Source: JAZKJD01 sp040384585
Lineage (GTDB): Bacteria; Pseudomonadota; Gammaproteobacteria; Diplorickettsiales; Diplorickettsiaceae
Reading direction: 5' to 3'
Length of the DNA stretch: 64,000 bases
Assembly: GCA_040384585.1 (NCBI GenBank)
Contig: JAZKJD010000012.1
Location: 62,001 to 126,000, forward strand
The stretch's first letter is position 1. Each line of letters opens with the position of its first letter. The notes beneath the pieces were generated by a model. It did no database searches, was not told the DNA's origin, and was given only the letters and a program-made list of their open reading frames with translations. The position numbers were made by a program, and so were the translations under genes. Shown piece by piece: positions 1 to 9,184 of this stretch.

Positions 1-2942
1 TTTGGATGAAGTAGAGGTAAAAAATCGTAAATAATAAAATAAAATTTTACACCTTGAAGTTTCCAATTTCTTAAGATTGGCATACCTCTAGGAATTGTAT
101 CCAAACACAAATCTAATCCTAAAAAAATATCTCCAGCATTAATCTCAACCATATCATCTTCGAGAGTACCTTGATCTAAACCTAAAATAGATAATGTATA
201 TTTTCGAGCATAAAGATAGTGTCCATTTTTGTTTATATAGATTGGTTCTATACGAAATCCCTCTGGAGGATTGTTTAATAAAATAAGTAATATTCCGCGA
301 ACGACACGTTGAATACCGGTTTTATAATCGATATCTGCAAGTGTAGTGATATCAATAAGAAATTGGTTCAGTCCAATTTGAATACGATTGAAAACAATGT
401 TAGCTGATGTTGCTAATATAGATTCATTTTCCTGTGGGTTAAAATTTTCAGCTAAATCGTTAATTAAATTCTTTTCTAGAAAATTGGGATTATATGCTTT
501 AAAAAATTCGATAACTTCATAATATTTTTTGGCTATTTTATTAGGATGATGAATTTTATTTACATAAGTAGAAGCATTTTTTGAAAGTTGATTTCTAAAC
601 GCTTGGTTTTGATATAAATATTCAACTGCATTTTCTAATTCTTGATTTGTAAAATTTTCGCTTACTTTGTATACAGTATTATCAGGAAATTCATTTGAAC
701 CTGCATGAGTATTTATTATAGTGGGAATACCTGAATCTAAACAACTAATAATAGAGAAAGAAGTTTCACCTCTGGAATGTGAACGTAATTGAATAGCTAT
801 GTTAGCTGCGGATAAATAAGTTGAAAATAATTCAGAAGAGACAAAATTTGTTATAGTAATTTTTTTATTAAGTTGATATTTTTTTATTATAGTAAACAAC
901 TTATTTTCATAATTTTTAATCAGACTGTGTCCAACAAATACTAAATGAAAATTAGAATTTTTTAAAGAATTTTTTAAGCTTAAACAAATACGATGAATTA
1001 ATTTGCTAGGAGTGATATATCCAAAAGAGCAAACTAAAAAATCATTATCAGATAAGTTTAGTTTATTTCTAGCTATCACTTTATCTATCTGAGTAAACAT
1101 TGGTTTAATTTTCTGAATTTTCTTGATAAAAATTGGATTATTTAATTTATACCAATTATAAGCTAATTCCAAAGCATTTTTTGAATGAACAATAATTCCA
1201 GTAGATTTTTTTAAAATAGAGAAGTTGCAAGGATATTTATTTATGGTTTTTATAATACCAATTTTTTGATAGTCACATAAAGCAGAAAATCCATGCGAAA
1301 AAAAAAGAGAACGCAAAAATGAATAGTGGTTCTCAATATTTTTTTTACTAAAATAGTGCAGCACATCACTTATAAAAAAATCATGTAATACCACTATTCC
1401 AGGATATTGTTCGATTAATTTAAACATATAGTAATTGTAATGTGAATTACCTACTTGATATAGAATAATATCGAACGAACTAGCATTTTTTTTGAACCAA
1501 TCACAGTCTTTTATTAAAAAATTGGCTGTTAACCAAGGATTAAATTTGGATTCTGAAAGTTTTTCTACGATTAAAATAATATCGTAAAAATACACTAATT
1601 CAGTAACTAATTGCATACTATAATTAGCTATTCCAGTTTTATCTGGTGGAAACGGAGAAACAAAAGCAATTTTTTTATTTTTAAGATAGTAATGCTTGTT
1701 CAAAAAAAATATTTTTTTATTTTTTATTTGTAGTGCGTCTTCATATGCTTCTAATACCTTTCTAGCCGTTGCATCCCATGTAAATTTTTTTATACGCTGT
1801 TTTCCATATTCGATTATATAATTTTTAAACATTTTATTGTTTAATAAAAAAGTTATTTTTTCTGCAATTTTATTTGGATACTTAGGATCAAAGAGAGCAT
1901 CTTTACAACCTATTATTTCAGACAAGCCTGATGTGTTTGAAGCAATAGTAGCAGCTCCACAGGCCATAGCTTCTAGTATAGGTAAACCTAAGCCCTCGTG
2001 AAATGAGGGAAACACGAATAAACAACATAAATTATATAAACTGATTAATTGATCATCGGTTACATAACCCGATATTAATACTTCATTTTCATTTAAAGAA
2101 AAACGTTTAGCTAAGGAGAAAATATTTTGACGAATGCTGTTAGTGGCATTTCCTACTATAAGTAATTGATATTTTTTTCTTAAATTATTATTTAGTAAAG
2201 AAAATCCTTCAATAAGACCCTGAATATTTTTTCTGTGATCAAAACCACCTACATATAAAATAAATTTTCTATTAATTCCACAATATTTTTTTATATTAAA
2301 CTGTGCTTGGTTGCTAATTCTTGTAGGTTTAAATTTTTCATCTACGCCAGAAGAACAATGTATAATTTTATTTGGAGAAATGGAAAGTAAATCAATGGCT
2401 TCTTGCTTCGCTGAAGTAGAAATTGCACATAACAAATCAGCCTTTTTTAAATCTTGTAATTTTTTATAGTAATATCTACAAGTATTATTATCTTGTAAGT
2501 AGTTTTTTGAATGAATTAGCGGAATAAGATCATACAGAGTGACAGAAGTTAAATAGAACTGATTAAAATTTTCAATTGAAGTTATAGAATTATCAATTAA
2601 ACCTTCAAATAAGCTACTTAAATGAATAATATCAGCATTAAGATTATGTAAAAAATTTGCACGTAATTTCCGTGAAATATTTGCATTATTAATATTTTTA
2701 GAATAATATTCAGCTGAAGGTTGATTTGTTTGGAAGACCTTTATTTGTTGCGAAGGGATAAGGCCTCTAAAGGATAAATGTATTGATTCAATTGTATCAG
2801 GAAAACAGCTATTTAAAGCCAACCAAATATCGTGTTTACCCGGATTTTTTGCTATTGCTTTAGCTAAGGATAAGGAGTACCTCCCAATACCTCTTAATCG
2901 GCTTTCACTTTGTGCAGCTTGTAAATCGATAACAATCTTCAT
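1..2942 (-). CDS. multidomain glycosyltransferase, 3' part cut by window edge
   Basis: My reverse-strand reading is open from ATG 2942-2940 to base 1 (about 980 residues), so the C-terminus is missing. Domain 1 is a GT4-type transferase starting MKIVIDLQAAQSESRLRGIG, with GGFDHRKN near residue 231 and the nucleotide-binding EGLGLPILEAMACG near 316. A second GT4-like unit starts near 426 (FVSPFPPDKTGIANYSMQL) and has an SRGETSFS segment near 723. A third unit begins near 862 with FLIDITTLADIDYKTGIQR. This architecture is known from large O-antigen or mannan polymerising transferases that add several sugars in turn. The donor is probably GDP-mannose or a derivative, because gmd lies just upstream; this is inference. 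The start overlaps the stop of the preceding gene (ATGA), implying translational coupling. The sequence is strikingly A+T-rich. Confidence 0.85.
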   Translation of the reverse strand, partial: MKIVIDLQAAQSESRLRGIGRYSLSLAKAIAKNPGKHDIWLALNSCFPDTIESIHLSFRGLIPSQQIKVFQTNQPSAEYYSKNINNANISRKLRANFLHNLNADIIHLSSLFEGLIDNSITSIENFNQFYLTSVTLYDLIPLIHSKNYLQDNNTCRYYYKKLQDLKKADLLCAISTSAKQEAIDLLSISPNKIIHCSSGVDEKFKPTRISNQAQFNIKKYCGINRKFILYVGGFDHRKNIQGLIEGFSLLNNNLRKKYQLLIVGNATNSIRQNIFSLAKRFSLNENEVLISGYVTDDQLISLYNLCCLFVFPSFHEGLGLPILEAMACGAATIASNTSGLSEIIGCKDALFDPKYPNKIAEKITFLLNNKMFKNYIIEYGKQRIKKFTWDATARKVLEAYEDALQIKNKKIFFLNKHYYLKNKKIAFVSPFPPDKTGIANYSMQLVTELVYFYDIILIVEKLSESKFNPWLTANFLIKDCDWFKKNASSFDIILYQVGNSHYNYYMFKLIEQYPGIVVLHDFFISDVLHYFSKKNIENHYSFLRSLFFSHGFSALCDYQKIGIIKTINKYPCNFSILKKSTGIIVHSKNALELAYNWYKLNNPIFIKKIQKIKPMFTQIDKVIARNKLNLSDNDFLVCSFGYITPSKLIHRICLSLKNSLKNSNFHLVFVGHSLIKNYENKLFTIIKKYQLNKKITITNFVSSELFSTYLSAANIAIQLRSHSRGETSFSIISCLDSGIPTIINTHAGSNEFPDNTVYKVSENFTNQELENAVEYLYQNQAFRNQLSKNASTYVNKIHHPNKIAKKYYEVIEFFKAYNPNFLEKNLINDLAENFNPQENESILATSANIVFNRIQIGLNQFLIDITTLADIDYKTGIQRVVRGILLILLNNPPEGFRIEPIYINKNGHYLYARKYTLSILGLDQGTLEDDMVEINAGDIFLGLDLCLDTIPRGMPILRNWKLQGVKFYFIIYDFLPLLHP

Positions 2943-3526
2943 AGTTTATAGTTGGCGGATTGATAATATATTTCTTTTTTTAATTTTGAATAAACTTCAT
3001 TAATATTAATAGGTAAATTATTTCTTAATTCATAAGAAAACAAAACATTACTTGAATTATAAATATTTTTTTTATTAAATAATATTTTTTGAAAATTAAC
3101 TTGAAGATCTGATCTTTTTTTTATCTGATTTAATATTATTTCTTTACAAATAATTTTATTTAGTACTAGATCAAGTGTAGGAAGATATATTTTACTAATT
3201 AAAAAAATAAAAAAATATTCAAAGGGTTTATCATCTATAGGATTTTTTAAATATGAACGCAAAAAATTTAAAGTTCGAAAAAACTTAGGATTAAGAAGAA
3301 GTTTATATTTGATTTTTAATTTTATTTTTATTGGAATCAACTTTATTAATCTAGAATAAAAGATAAATCTAATAATTTTGGCTATTATAGTTAATATAAA
3401 TTTGAAAATATAACTTTTAAAGCGGTTAATTAATTTAATTAAATTTTTTGAAACACAAACTAATTTTTTAACATTTATCTGTATTCTGTTTTCATTAGAT
3501 AAAGAAAAAAAATTAACCTGTTCCAT
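2939..3526 (-). CDS. unknown protein of the O-antigen operon (195 aa)
   Basis: I do not recognise this protein. It is very rich in Lys, Ile, Asn and Phe and has a hydrophobic, basic stretch around residues 38-60 (SYIFKFILTIIAKIIRFIF) that could be a membrane or interfacial helix. The rest looks helical with no motif I can name. It lies between gmd (14-base gap) and the large glycosyltransferase (4-base ATGA overlap), all on the minus strand, so it belongs to that operon. The low G+C content matches the downstream gene more than gmd. It could be a decayed or divergent accessory protein of polysaccharide synthesis, but nothing in the sequence proves a role. Confidence 0.6.
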   Translation of the reverse strand: MEQVNFFSLSNENRIQINVKKLVCVSKNLIKLINRFKSYIFKFILTIIAKIIRFIFYSRLIKLIPIKIKLKIKYKLLLNPKFFRTLNFLRSYLKNPIDDKPFEYFFIFLISKIYLPTLDLVLNKIICKEIILNQIKKRSDLQVNFQKILFNKKNIYNSSNVLFSYELRNNLPININEVYSKLKKEIYYQSANYKL

Positions 3527-3540
3527 TTTCTTAATTTTCT

Positions 3541-4506
3541 TTAACCTAATCGGTCTAAATCTGCAGCTACCATCATTTTCACTAAAGCTTCTAAATTAGT
3601 TTTAGCTTCCCAATTTAACTGCTGCTTGGCTTTTTGGGGGTCACCTAACAATATATCGACTTCTGCGGGACGAAAAAGATTTGGGTCAATAACAATACAG
3701 TCTTCGTAATTTAGATCTACTTGTGCAAATGCTAACTTACAGAGTTCTCTAACTGTAATGCTATGACCTGTTGCAATAACATAATCATTAGGGTTTTTTT
3801 CTTGTAACATTAGCCACATAGCTTCAACGTAATCCCCTGCAAACCCCCAATCCCTTTTTGCATCTATATTACCAAGATGTAATTTTTTTAAAGTGCCTTG
3901 TTTTATACGGGCTACTGCATGGGTTATTTTACGACTAACGAATTCGATTCCACGTAAGGGAGATTCATGATTAAACAAAATTCCATTTGAAGCATGCATG
4001 CCAAAGCTTTCGCGATAGTTAACCGTCATCCAATGCCCATAAAGCTTAGCTACTCCGTAAGGACTTCGAGGATAGAAGGGTGTTTTTTCATTTTGTTGTT
4101 CGGCTTGAATTAAACCAAATATTTCACTACTGGAAGCCTGATAAAATTTTGCTTTTGGATTAATTAAACGAATCGCTTCTAGGAGATGAGTAACGCCTAA
4201 GGCAGTGACTTGTCCCGTTAAACTAGGTTGTTCCCAGGAGGTACCAACAAAGCTTTGTGCAGCGAGATTATAAACTTCATTCGCCTCAGATTCTTCCATA
4301 GCCCTGACTAAGGATGCAGGGTCCATCATATCACCATTAATGAACGTAATGGCGGGCTCAATGGCTAATTCCCGTAAACGCCATAGACTATCGCTAGTGC
4401 GGCGTGCTACTAAGCCATACACTTGATACTTTTTTGCTAATAAAAATTGTGCAAGATAAGCACCATCTTGTCCGGTAATGCCCGTTATCAATGCTTTTTT
4501 TGTCAT
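3541..4506 (-). CDS. gmd: GDP-mannose 4,6-dehydratase
   Basis: Converts GDP-D-mannose to GDP-4-keto-6-deoxy-D-mannose, the precursor of GDP-D-rhamnose, fucose, colitose or perosamine. It is an extended short-chain dehydrogenase: the NADP-binding GITGQDGAYLAQFL is at residues 9-22, and SSSEIFG and the catalytic Tyr-x3-Lys pair (SPYGVAKLYGHW) follow. NHESPLRG and RDWGFAGDYVEAMW are family hallmarks of Gmd. The length of 321 residues is within the usual range. No reductase (rmd or fcl) or GDP-perosamine synthase was seen in the window, so the end product is unknown. The GDP-mannose supply comes from manC at 5757-7244. It is first in a minus-strand operon and is transcribed divergently from the glycosyltransferase at 4621. 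Confidence 0.95.
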   Translation of the reverse strand: MTKKALITGITGQDGAYLAQFLLAKKYQVYGLVARRTSDSLWRLRELAIEPAITFINGDMMDPASLVRAMEESEANEVYNLAAQSFVGTSWEQPSLTGQVTALGVTHLLEAIRLINPKAKFYQASSSEIFGLIQAEQQNEKTPFYPRSPYGVAKLYGHWMTVNYRESFGMHASNGILFNHESPLRGIEFVSRKITHAVARIKQGTLKKLHLGNIDAKRDWGFAGDYVEAMWLMLQEKNPNDYVIATGHSITVRELCKLAFAQVDLNYEDCIVIDPNLFRPAEVDILLGDPQKAKQQLNWEAKTNLEALVKMMVAADLDRLG

Positions 4507-4620
4507 CTTCAGTCCTTTGAAAGAGAGCTAATGCTAACAAAGTTTTAGGCGGAATTCTAGTGTTGCTAGATATCTTATCTGCTTATACTCTATAGTCTTA
4601 AATTAAATGGGGTAGATAAC

Positions 4621-5766
4621 ATGAACGTTATTTTAAGTGGAAGACCTATTCAATACCCATTAACTGGAATTGGTTGGTATACTCAGTATTTATTACAAGG
4701 TTTGCAAATACACAAACTAATCAATCAGATTGTGTGCATACCAAATTTATCAGATAAGAAGATAAACAAAAAATATTTTTTCCTTCAATTAACTTTTAAA
4801 AAAATAATTAAATTATTGCCAGGTAGCTATGAGACTTTACGATACTATCGTAATGTTGTATTTAAAAGGAAAACAAGGCCCATGATAGATAAGGGCTTTA
4901 TTTATCATGAGCCTTGTTATATTTTAAGACCTTATTTAGGACCAAAAATTTGTACGGTACATGATTTATCACATATCCATTATCCCGAATATCATCCCAA
5001 AGAAAGGGTTAAGTTTTTATTATATCATTTGCCTAGAAGTATAAATAGTGCGGATCATATTATTACCGGTTCTCAATTTATTCGTGATGAAATTATTAAT
5101 GTTTTTAAAATATCGCCTGATAAAATAACGAGTATTTATCACGGAATTTCTAAGGTGTTTAGACCGAGGCAATTCAATGAAGTGAAATCGGTTCTAGCAC
5201 GTTATGGTTTATGGAAAAAAACTTATTTACTCAGTGTTGGAACTTTAGAGCCTAGAAAAAATTTAGAGCGTTTAATACAGGCTTTTAAACAGTTATCAGA
5301 ACAGCAGCGTAAACGTTATCCCTTAGTGTTGGTAGGTGTTAAAGGTTGGGGTATCTATCGCTTAGAAAAATTAATTCAACCATTACTTCAAAAAGAACAA
5401 CTCTACTATTTAGGCTATGTTGCAGAGACTGATTTGCCTTATTTATATTCAGGTGCTTATGCGTTTGTTTATATCTCACTTTATGAAGGTTTTGGTTTAC
5501 CGCTGTTAGAAGCGATGGCCAGTGGTGTTCCTGCTTTAGCTTCAAACGTATCCTCCATGCCAGAAGTTGTGCAAAATGCAGCATTATTAGTTAATCCCTT
5601 GGATGTAGATGCTATCAGTGATAAATTAAGGCTATTATTAATGGATAATGCTTTACGGAGTCATTTGAGCGCTCAAAGTCTTATTCAAGCATCTAAATTT
5701 TCTTGGGAAAAATGTATTGATAGTACGGTGAATCTTTATCAAAAGGCATTAGCTGCTTATTCATAA
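4621..5766 (+). CDS. glycosyltransferase family 4 (mannosyl/rhamnosyltransferase-like)
   Basis: A GT-B fold retaining transferase of 381 residues. The N-terminal acceptor domain begins with SGRPIQYPLTGIGWYTQYLL, a Gly-rich turn typical of GT4. The C-terminal domain shows SVGTLEPRKNLERLIQAF and the donor-binding EGFGLPLLEAMASGVP. It should act on the cytoplasmic face of the inner membrane, adding a sugar to the lipid-linked O-unit; the donor cannot be read from sequence. A GGGG-type ribosome site lies 8-12 bases before the ATG. The end overlaps the convergent manC end by 10 bp. Close relatives in GT4 use GDP-mannose, which fits the neighbours, but that is inference. Confidence 0.9.
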   Translation: MNVILSGRPIQYPLTGIGWYTQYLLQGLQIHKLINQIVCIPNLSDKKINKKYFFLQLTFKKIIKLLPGSYETLRYYRNVVFKRKTRPMIDKGFIYHEPCYILRPYLGPKICTVHDLSHIHYPEYHPKERVKFLLYHLPRSINSADHIITGSQFIRDEIINVFKISPDKITSIYHGISKVFRPRQFNEVKSVLARYGLWKKTYLLSVGTLEPRKNLERLIQAFKQLSEQQRKRYPLVLVGVKGWGIYRLEKLIQPLLQKEQLYYLGYVAETDLPYLYSGAYAFVYISLYEGFGLPLLEAMASGVPALASNVSSMPEVVQNAALLVNPLDVDAISDKLRLLLMDNALRSHLSAQSLIQASKFSWEKCIDSTVNLYQKALAAYS

Positions 5767-7244
5767 GTAACTTCAGTAGCTTTTTCACGATCATAAACAT
5801 CTTTAAATCGAATAATGTCGTCTTCGTCTAAATAAGTACCTATTTGCAGCTCAATTAAAACTAGATCCTTTAAGCATAAGTTACTGAGGCAATGTTTATT
5901 ACCCATAGGAATAAATGTCGATTCTTGTGTTTTCAGAACAAATTGCTTTTGATCATTTTGTACAGTGGCTGTACCCGCAACAACGACCCAATATTCACTG
6001 CGATATTGATGCATTTGTAATGATAAACTTGCCCCTGCATGTACGGTAAGTCGTTTAAGTTTATAATTTTTTCCTTGATCTAGAACAGTATAATTCCCCC
6101 ATGGACGATAAACGGTTTGATGATATCGATAGGATGCGTGTCCGTTTGTTTTTAATTTATCTACTAATTGCTTAACTTGCTGTACATGGGCATGATTGCA
6201 AACGAGCAAGGCATCGCTGGTATCAACGATGGTTAAATTTTTTAGACCTAATACAGCAATGAGGCGGCCAGGAGAGTTTTGATTATAAATCGTCGTGTCA
6301 TAACTTTCTTGTACAATAGCATTGCCTACTACACGGTTTCCGTTTTTATCGGGTTTTAATAATTTACTTAGAACATCCCAAGAGCCTATATCGGACCATC
6401 CAAAGTCAGCTTGAATAACAGCAATATTATTAGCTTTCTCCAACAAAGCATAATCTATAGAAATATTTTCTAATTTAGAAAAGCTTTGTTTATCAAGCTT
6501 AAGTTTATTTTCTATCTTATCTTGCAAGAAAAATGTATTTTTTTCACTTGCCTTCCAGCAATGTAAGATCTTCGTATAAAGTTCTGGAGTATGTTGTTTT
6601 ATTGCTTGCAATAAAGTGTTTACAGTAAAACAAAAAATTCCTGAATTCCATAGATAGTTACCTTGTTCTACAAAAAATTCTGCTTCTTTTAAGGTAGGTT
6701 TTTCATGAAAACTACTTACTTTATAGGCGGAATCTATTTCGCAGGAAGCGTTATGTTGCATGTAGCCATAGGCTGTTTCAGCTTTATGTGGAATAACACC
6801 AAACGTGACTAAAAGCCCTTTTTTTGCTAAGTGATAGGCTTGTTCTACACAATGATTAAATTTATTTTGATTCACAATGATATGATCGGCAGGTAATACC
6901 AATAATACAGCGTCATCACTAATTAATTTTTCAACGAATAGCGCACTAAAGCCGATAGCAGGCGCTGTGTTCTTAGAAAATGGCTCTAGTAAAAAGCTGA
7001 ACTCTTTTGCTGCGGAAAGTTCAGTAAGATCATTGAGTTCCTTTTTACTTTGATAGTAATATTCAAAGTTAGTTACTGTGATGACTTGTTTTACATTAGG
7101 TATGTTCGCTGCGCATTGATAGGTTTTTTGTAATAGGGAGTGAGGGTCATTATTAAATCGGATGAAGGGTTTAGGATGCGCTTCTCGGGAAATAGGCCAT
7201 AGACGGGCTCCATTACCACCTGATAATATAATTGGGATTAACAT
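5757..7244 (-). CDS. manC: mannose-1-phosphate guanylyltransferase / mannose-6-phosphate isomerase
   Basis: A bifunctional type II enzyme of 495 residues, the normal length for ManC/AlgA/CpsB. The N-terminal nucleotidyltransferase domain has GGNGARLWPISREAHPKPF with the catalytic Arg and Lys, then VLPADHII and FHEKPT. The C-terminal cupin domain starts around residue 380 (RPWGNYTVLDQGKNYKLKRL) with the QMHQYRSEYWVVVAGTA isomerase motif. It makes GDP-mannose from mannose-1-phosphate and can also supply mannose-6-phosphate from fructose-6-phosphate. It feeds gmd and the mannosyltransferases of this locus. No phosphomannomutase is visible in the window. The gene stands alone on the minus strand between two plus-strand transferase genes. 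Confidence 0.95.
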   Translation of the reverse strand: MLIPIILSGGNGARLWPISREAHPKPFIRFNNDPHSLLQKTYQCAANIPNVKQVITVTNFEYYYQSKKELNDLTELSAAKEFSFLLEPFSKNTAPAIGFSALFVEKLISDDAVLLVLPADHIIVNQNKFNHCVEQAYHLAKKGLLVTFGVIPHKAETAYGYMQHNASCEIDSAYKVSSFHEKPTLKEAEFFVEQGNYLWNSGIFCFTVNTLLQAIKQHTPELYTKILHCWKASEKNTFFLQDKIENKLKLDKQSFSKLENISIDYALLEKANNIAVIQADFGWSDIGSWDVLSKLLKPDKNGNRVVGNAIVQESYDTTIYNQNSPGRLIAVLGLKNLTIVDTSDALLVCNHAHVQQVKQLVDKLKTNGHASYRYHQTVYRPWGNYTVLDQGKNYKLKRLTVHAGASLSLQMHQYRSEYWVVVAGTATVQNDQKQFVLKTQESTFIPMGNKHCLSNLCLKDLVLIELQIGTYLDEDDIIRFKDVYDREKATEVTYE

Positions 7245-7366
7245 CTTGCTTCATCCTTAAAGTCTCAAGATTGTTTGTAAAAGCTTGCGCTCTGCTTACT
7301 AGATTGCTATTGAAACACAGCTTTTTTAGGATATCAATGTCTCCCTTCTTAGTGTTTACTAAACTG

Positions 7367-7396
7367 TTGCAAGATCAGTTCTCATTTAACTATACT
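7367..7396 (+). promoter_or_regulatory. putative sigma70 promoter for the 7425 gene
   Basis: TTGCAA at 7367-7372 and TATACT at 7391-7396 are separated by 18 bp. An AGGAG ribosome site at 7414-7418 precedes the ATG at 7425. The promoter would drive the membrane-protein and glycosyltransferase genes from 7425 to 11163. It is called from sequence match alone. Confidence 0.5.
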
Positions 7397-7424
7397 TGTG
7401 GCGGTACAGTACTAGGAGAATCGA

Positions 7425-9179
7425 ATGCTAGAACAAGGATTATTAGTTCAAAACCGAGAAAGTTTAAGGATAGTGTCGCTAGATAAGTTAATACCTATTG
7501 CTCTAAGCGGGTTTTGCTTTTTATTAGCTTGGTGGCTTATGGGGTGTTTCAATTTGAACTTTCCCATTGGCTATTCTGGGGATGCATTTTTCATGTCATG
7601 GCTAACTAAGCGTTTAATGGATGGTTTTTGGTATTTCAATAGTGTTTATTCTGGGTTCCCTTTTGGATCTGTTTTTTATGATTTTCCAGCTTCAGATTCT
7701 GGAAATTTTTTTGTACTAAAGCTACTTGGAATATTTACACATAGCTACATTTTAACCATAAATATATATTTTCTCTTAGGCTTTTCAGTGACTTCTTTAA
7801 GCTCATATTTTATACTGCAGAAATTAGGGATTAATAAAGCTTTTTCTTTAGTGGGCGCAATTTTATTTACTTTTCTTCCTTTTCACTTTTTACGAATAGC
7901 CCATTTATTCTATACTTGGTATTTCAGTATACCGATATTTGTATGGTTTGCATTTAAAATTTCTTCAGAGATACCTATTTTTTTTGAATCTGGAAAGATA
8001 GGTTGGAAAAAAATTAAACCTTATTTGATCTTATTAGCCTTAGCTTCTTTCGGCGTTTATTATTCTCTTTTTGCGGTATTAATGTTTATAGCTTCGGGAA
8101 TTGTTGGAACGTTGAAATGGAAAACAAGTAAAAATATAGTTTCTGCTCTTATAGTTATATTCATGGTTACGCTTGGAATCAGCATAAATATTGCTCCAAA
8201 TGCTATTTATGTCTATAAAAATGGTATTAATCCTACAGTCGCGCATCGCAGTGCGCTAGAATCTGAATATTACGGATTAAAGCTAACACAAATGCTATTG
8301 CCACAGCAAGCGCATCGCTTTCGTTTTTTTCGAGATATAAGTAATCACTATAGCCAAACTTTTCCGTTGGTAACTGAAAACAGTACAGCTTCATTAGGTT
8401 TAGTAGGGAGTATTGGGCTAATCATCTTGTTGGGAGTTGCTATAGGCACTCCTTTTTTTAGGTTTCAAATCGATAGCCGTATACAATTACTTTCTTTTTT
8501 AGCTATTTTTCTATTTTTATTTTCTACTATTGGTGGATTTGCATCAATTTTTTCTTTGTTAATTACACCAATGATCAGAGCTTGGAATAGAGTGAGCGTT
8601 TTTATAGGATTTGCTTCTATTTTTACTTTTATACTATGTGCCGAAAAATTATTTACAAAATTCATAAGTATAAAATTTTTAAAGCTGTCTGAAATATGCA
8701 CAGTAATTTTTTTGATAATTTTTGGAATTTGGGATCAAACGGGCTCTTTTACACCAGCCTATTTAAACACTTTAAAAAATCAATTTCTTAGTGATCGTCA
8801 TTTTGTCCAAAAAATTGAACAATTAATTTCAGAGGGGGCTGTATATCAGCTTCCCTATATAGCTTTTCCAGAAGAAGTGATAAATAATAATTTTTTCTCT
8901 TATGATCTTTTTCGAGGTTATTTACACTCCTCCACTTTGCATTGGAATTCGGGAGGAATGAAAGGAAGATCAGGGGATTTATTTTTTAGAAAGTTGGCAG
9001 AACAACCACTTTCTCAACAAATTAAAACGATTAAAACCCTCGCTTTTAACGGTATTTATATTGATCGACGAGGATACCTGGACCATGGATTAGCTATTGA
9101 AAAAGAGTTAGCAATAATTACTGGAAATAAGGTGGACTTAGTTAGTGAAGATGGTAATTTAGCTTTTTTCCTTATTTAG
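7425..9179 (+). CDS. polytopic membrane protein, probable GT-C type glycosyltransferase or polymerase
   Basis: 584 residues with about ten or more hydrophobic segments (for example 22-40, 100-130, 145-170, 200-240, 320-345, 375-400, 425-445), then a soluble C-terminal part of about 130 residues. The region GYSGDAFFMSWLTKRLMDGFW after the first helix contains an acidic loop of the kind found in GT-C transferases that use polyprenyl-phosphate sugars. The fold assignment is inference. It could equally be a Wzy-like polymerase or an O-antigen modification protein. AGGAG precedes the chosen ATG at the right distance; an overlapping upstream reading frame in another phase is not credible. The stop is 5 bases before the next glycosyltransferase gene, so the two are cotranscribed. 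Confidence 0.8.
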   Translation: MLEQGLLVQNRESLRIVSLDKLIPIALSGFCFLLAWWLMGCFNLNFPIGYSGDAFFMSWLTKRLMDGFWYFNSVYSGFPFGSVFYDFPASDSGNFFVLKLLGIFTHSYILTINIYFLLGFSVTSLSSYFILQKLGINKAFSLVGAILFTFLPFHFLRIAHLFYTWYFSIPIFVWFAFKISSEIPIFFESGKIGWKKIKPYLILLALASFGVYYSLFAVLMFIASGIVGTLKWKTSKNIVSALIVIFMVTLGISINIAPNAIYVYKNGINPTVAHRSALESEYYGLKLTQMLLPQQAHRFRFFRDISNHYSQTFPLVTENSTASLGLVGSIGLIILLGVAIGTPFFRFQIDSRIQLLSFLAIFLFLFSTIGGFASIFSLLITPMIRAWNRVSVFIGFASIFTFILCAEKLFTKFISIKFLKLSEICTVIFLIIFGIWDQTGSFTPAYLNTLKNQFLSDRHFVQKIEQLISEGAVYQLPYIAFPEEVINNNFFSYDLFRGYLHSSTLHWNSGGMKGRSGDLFFRKLAEQPLSQQIKTIKTLAFNGIYIDRRGYLDHGLAIEKELAIITGNKVDLVSEDGNLAFFLI

Positions 9180-9184
9180 GATTT

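Noticed and set aside
4563..4589. promoter TTGCTA/TATACT before the 4621 glycosyltransferase
   Set aside because: The spacer is only 15 bp and the -35 match is weak; not strong enough to list.
7232..7486. 84-codon plus-strand frame over the manC start and the 7425 gene start
   Set aside because: It overlaps two real genes in other phases and contains the promoter region; no motif.
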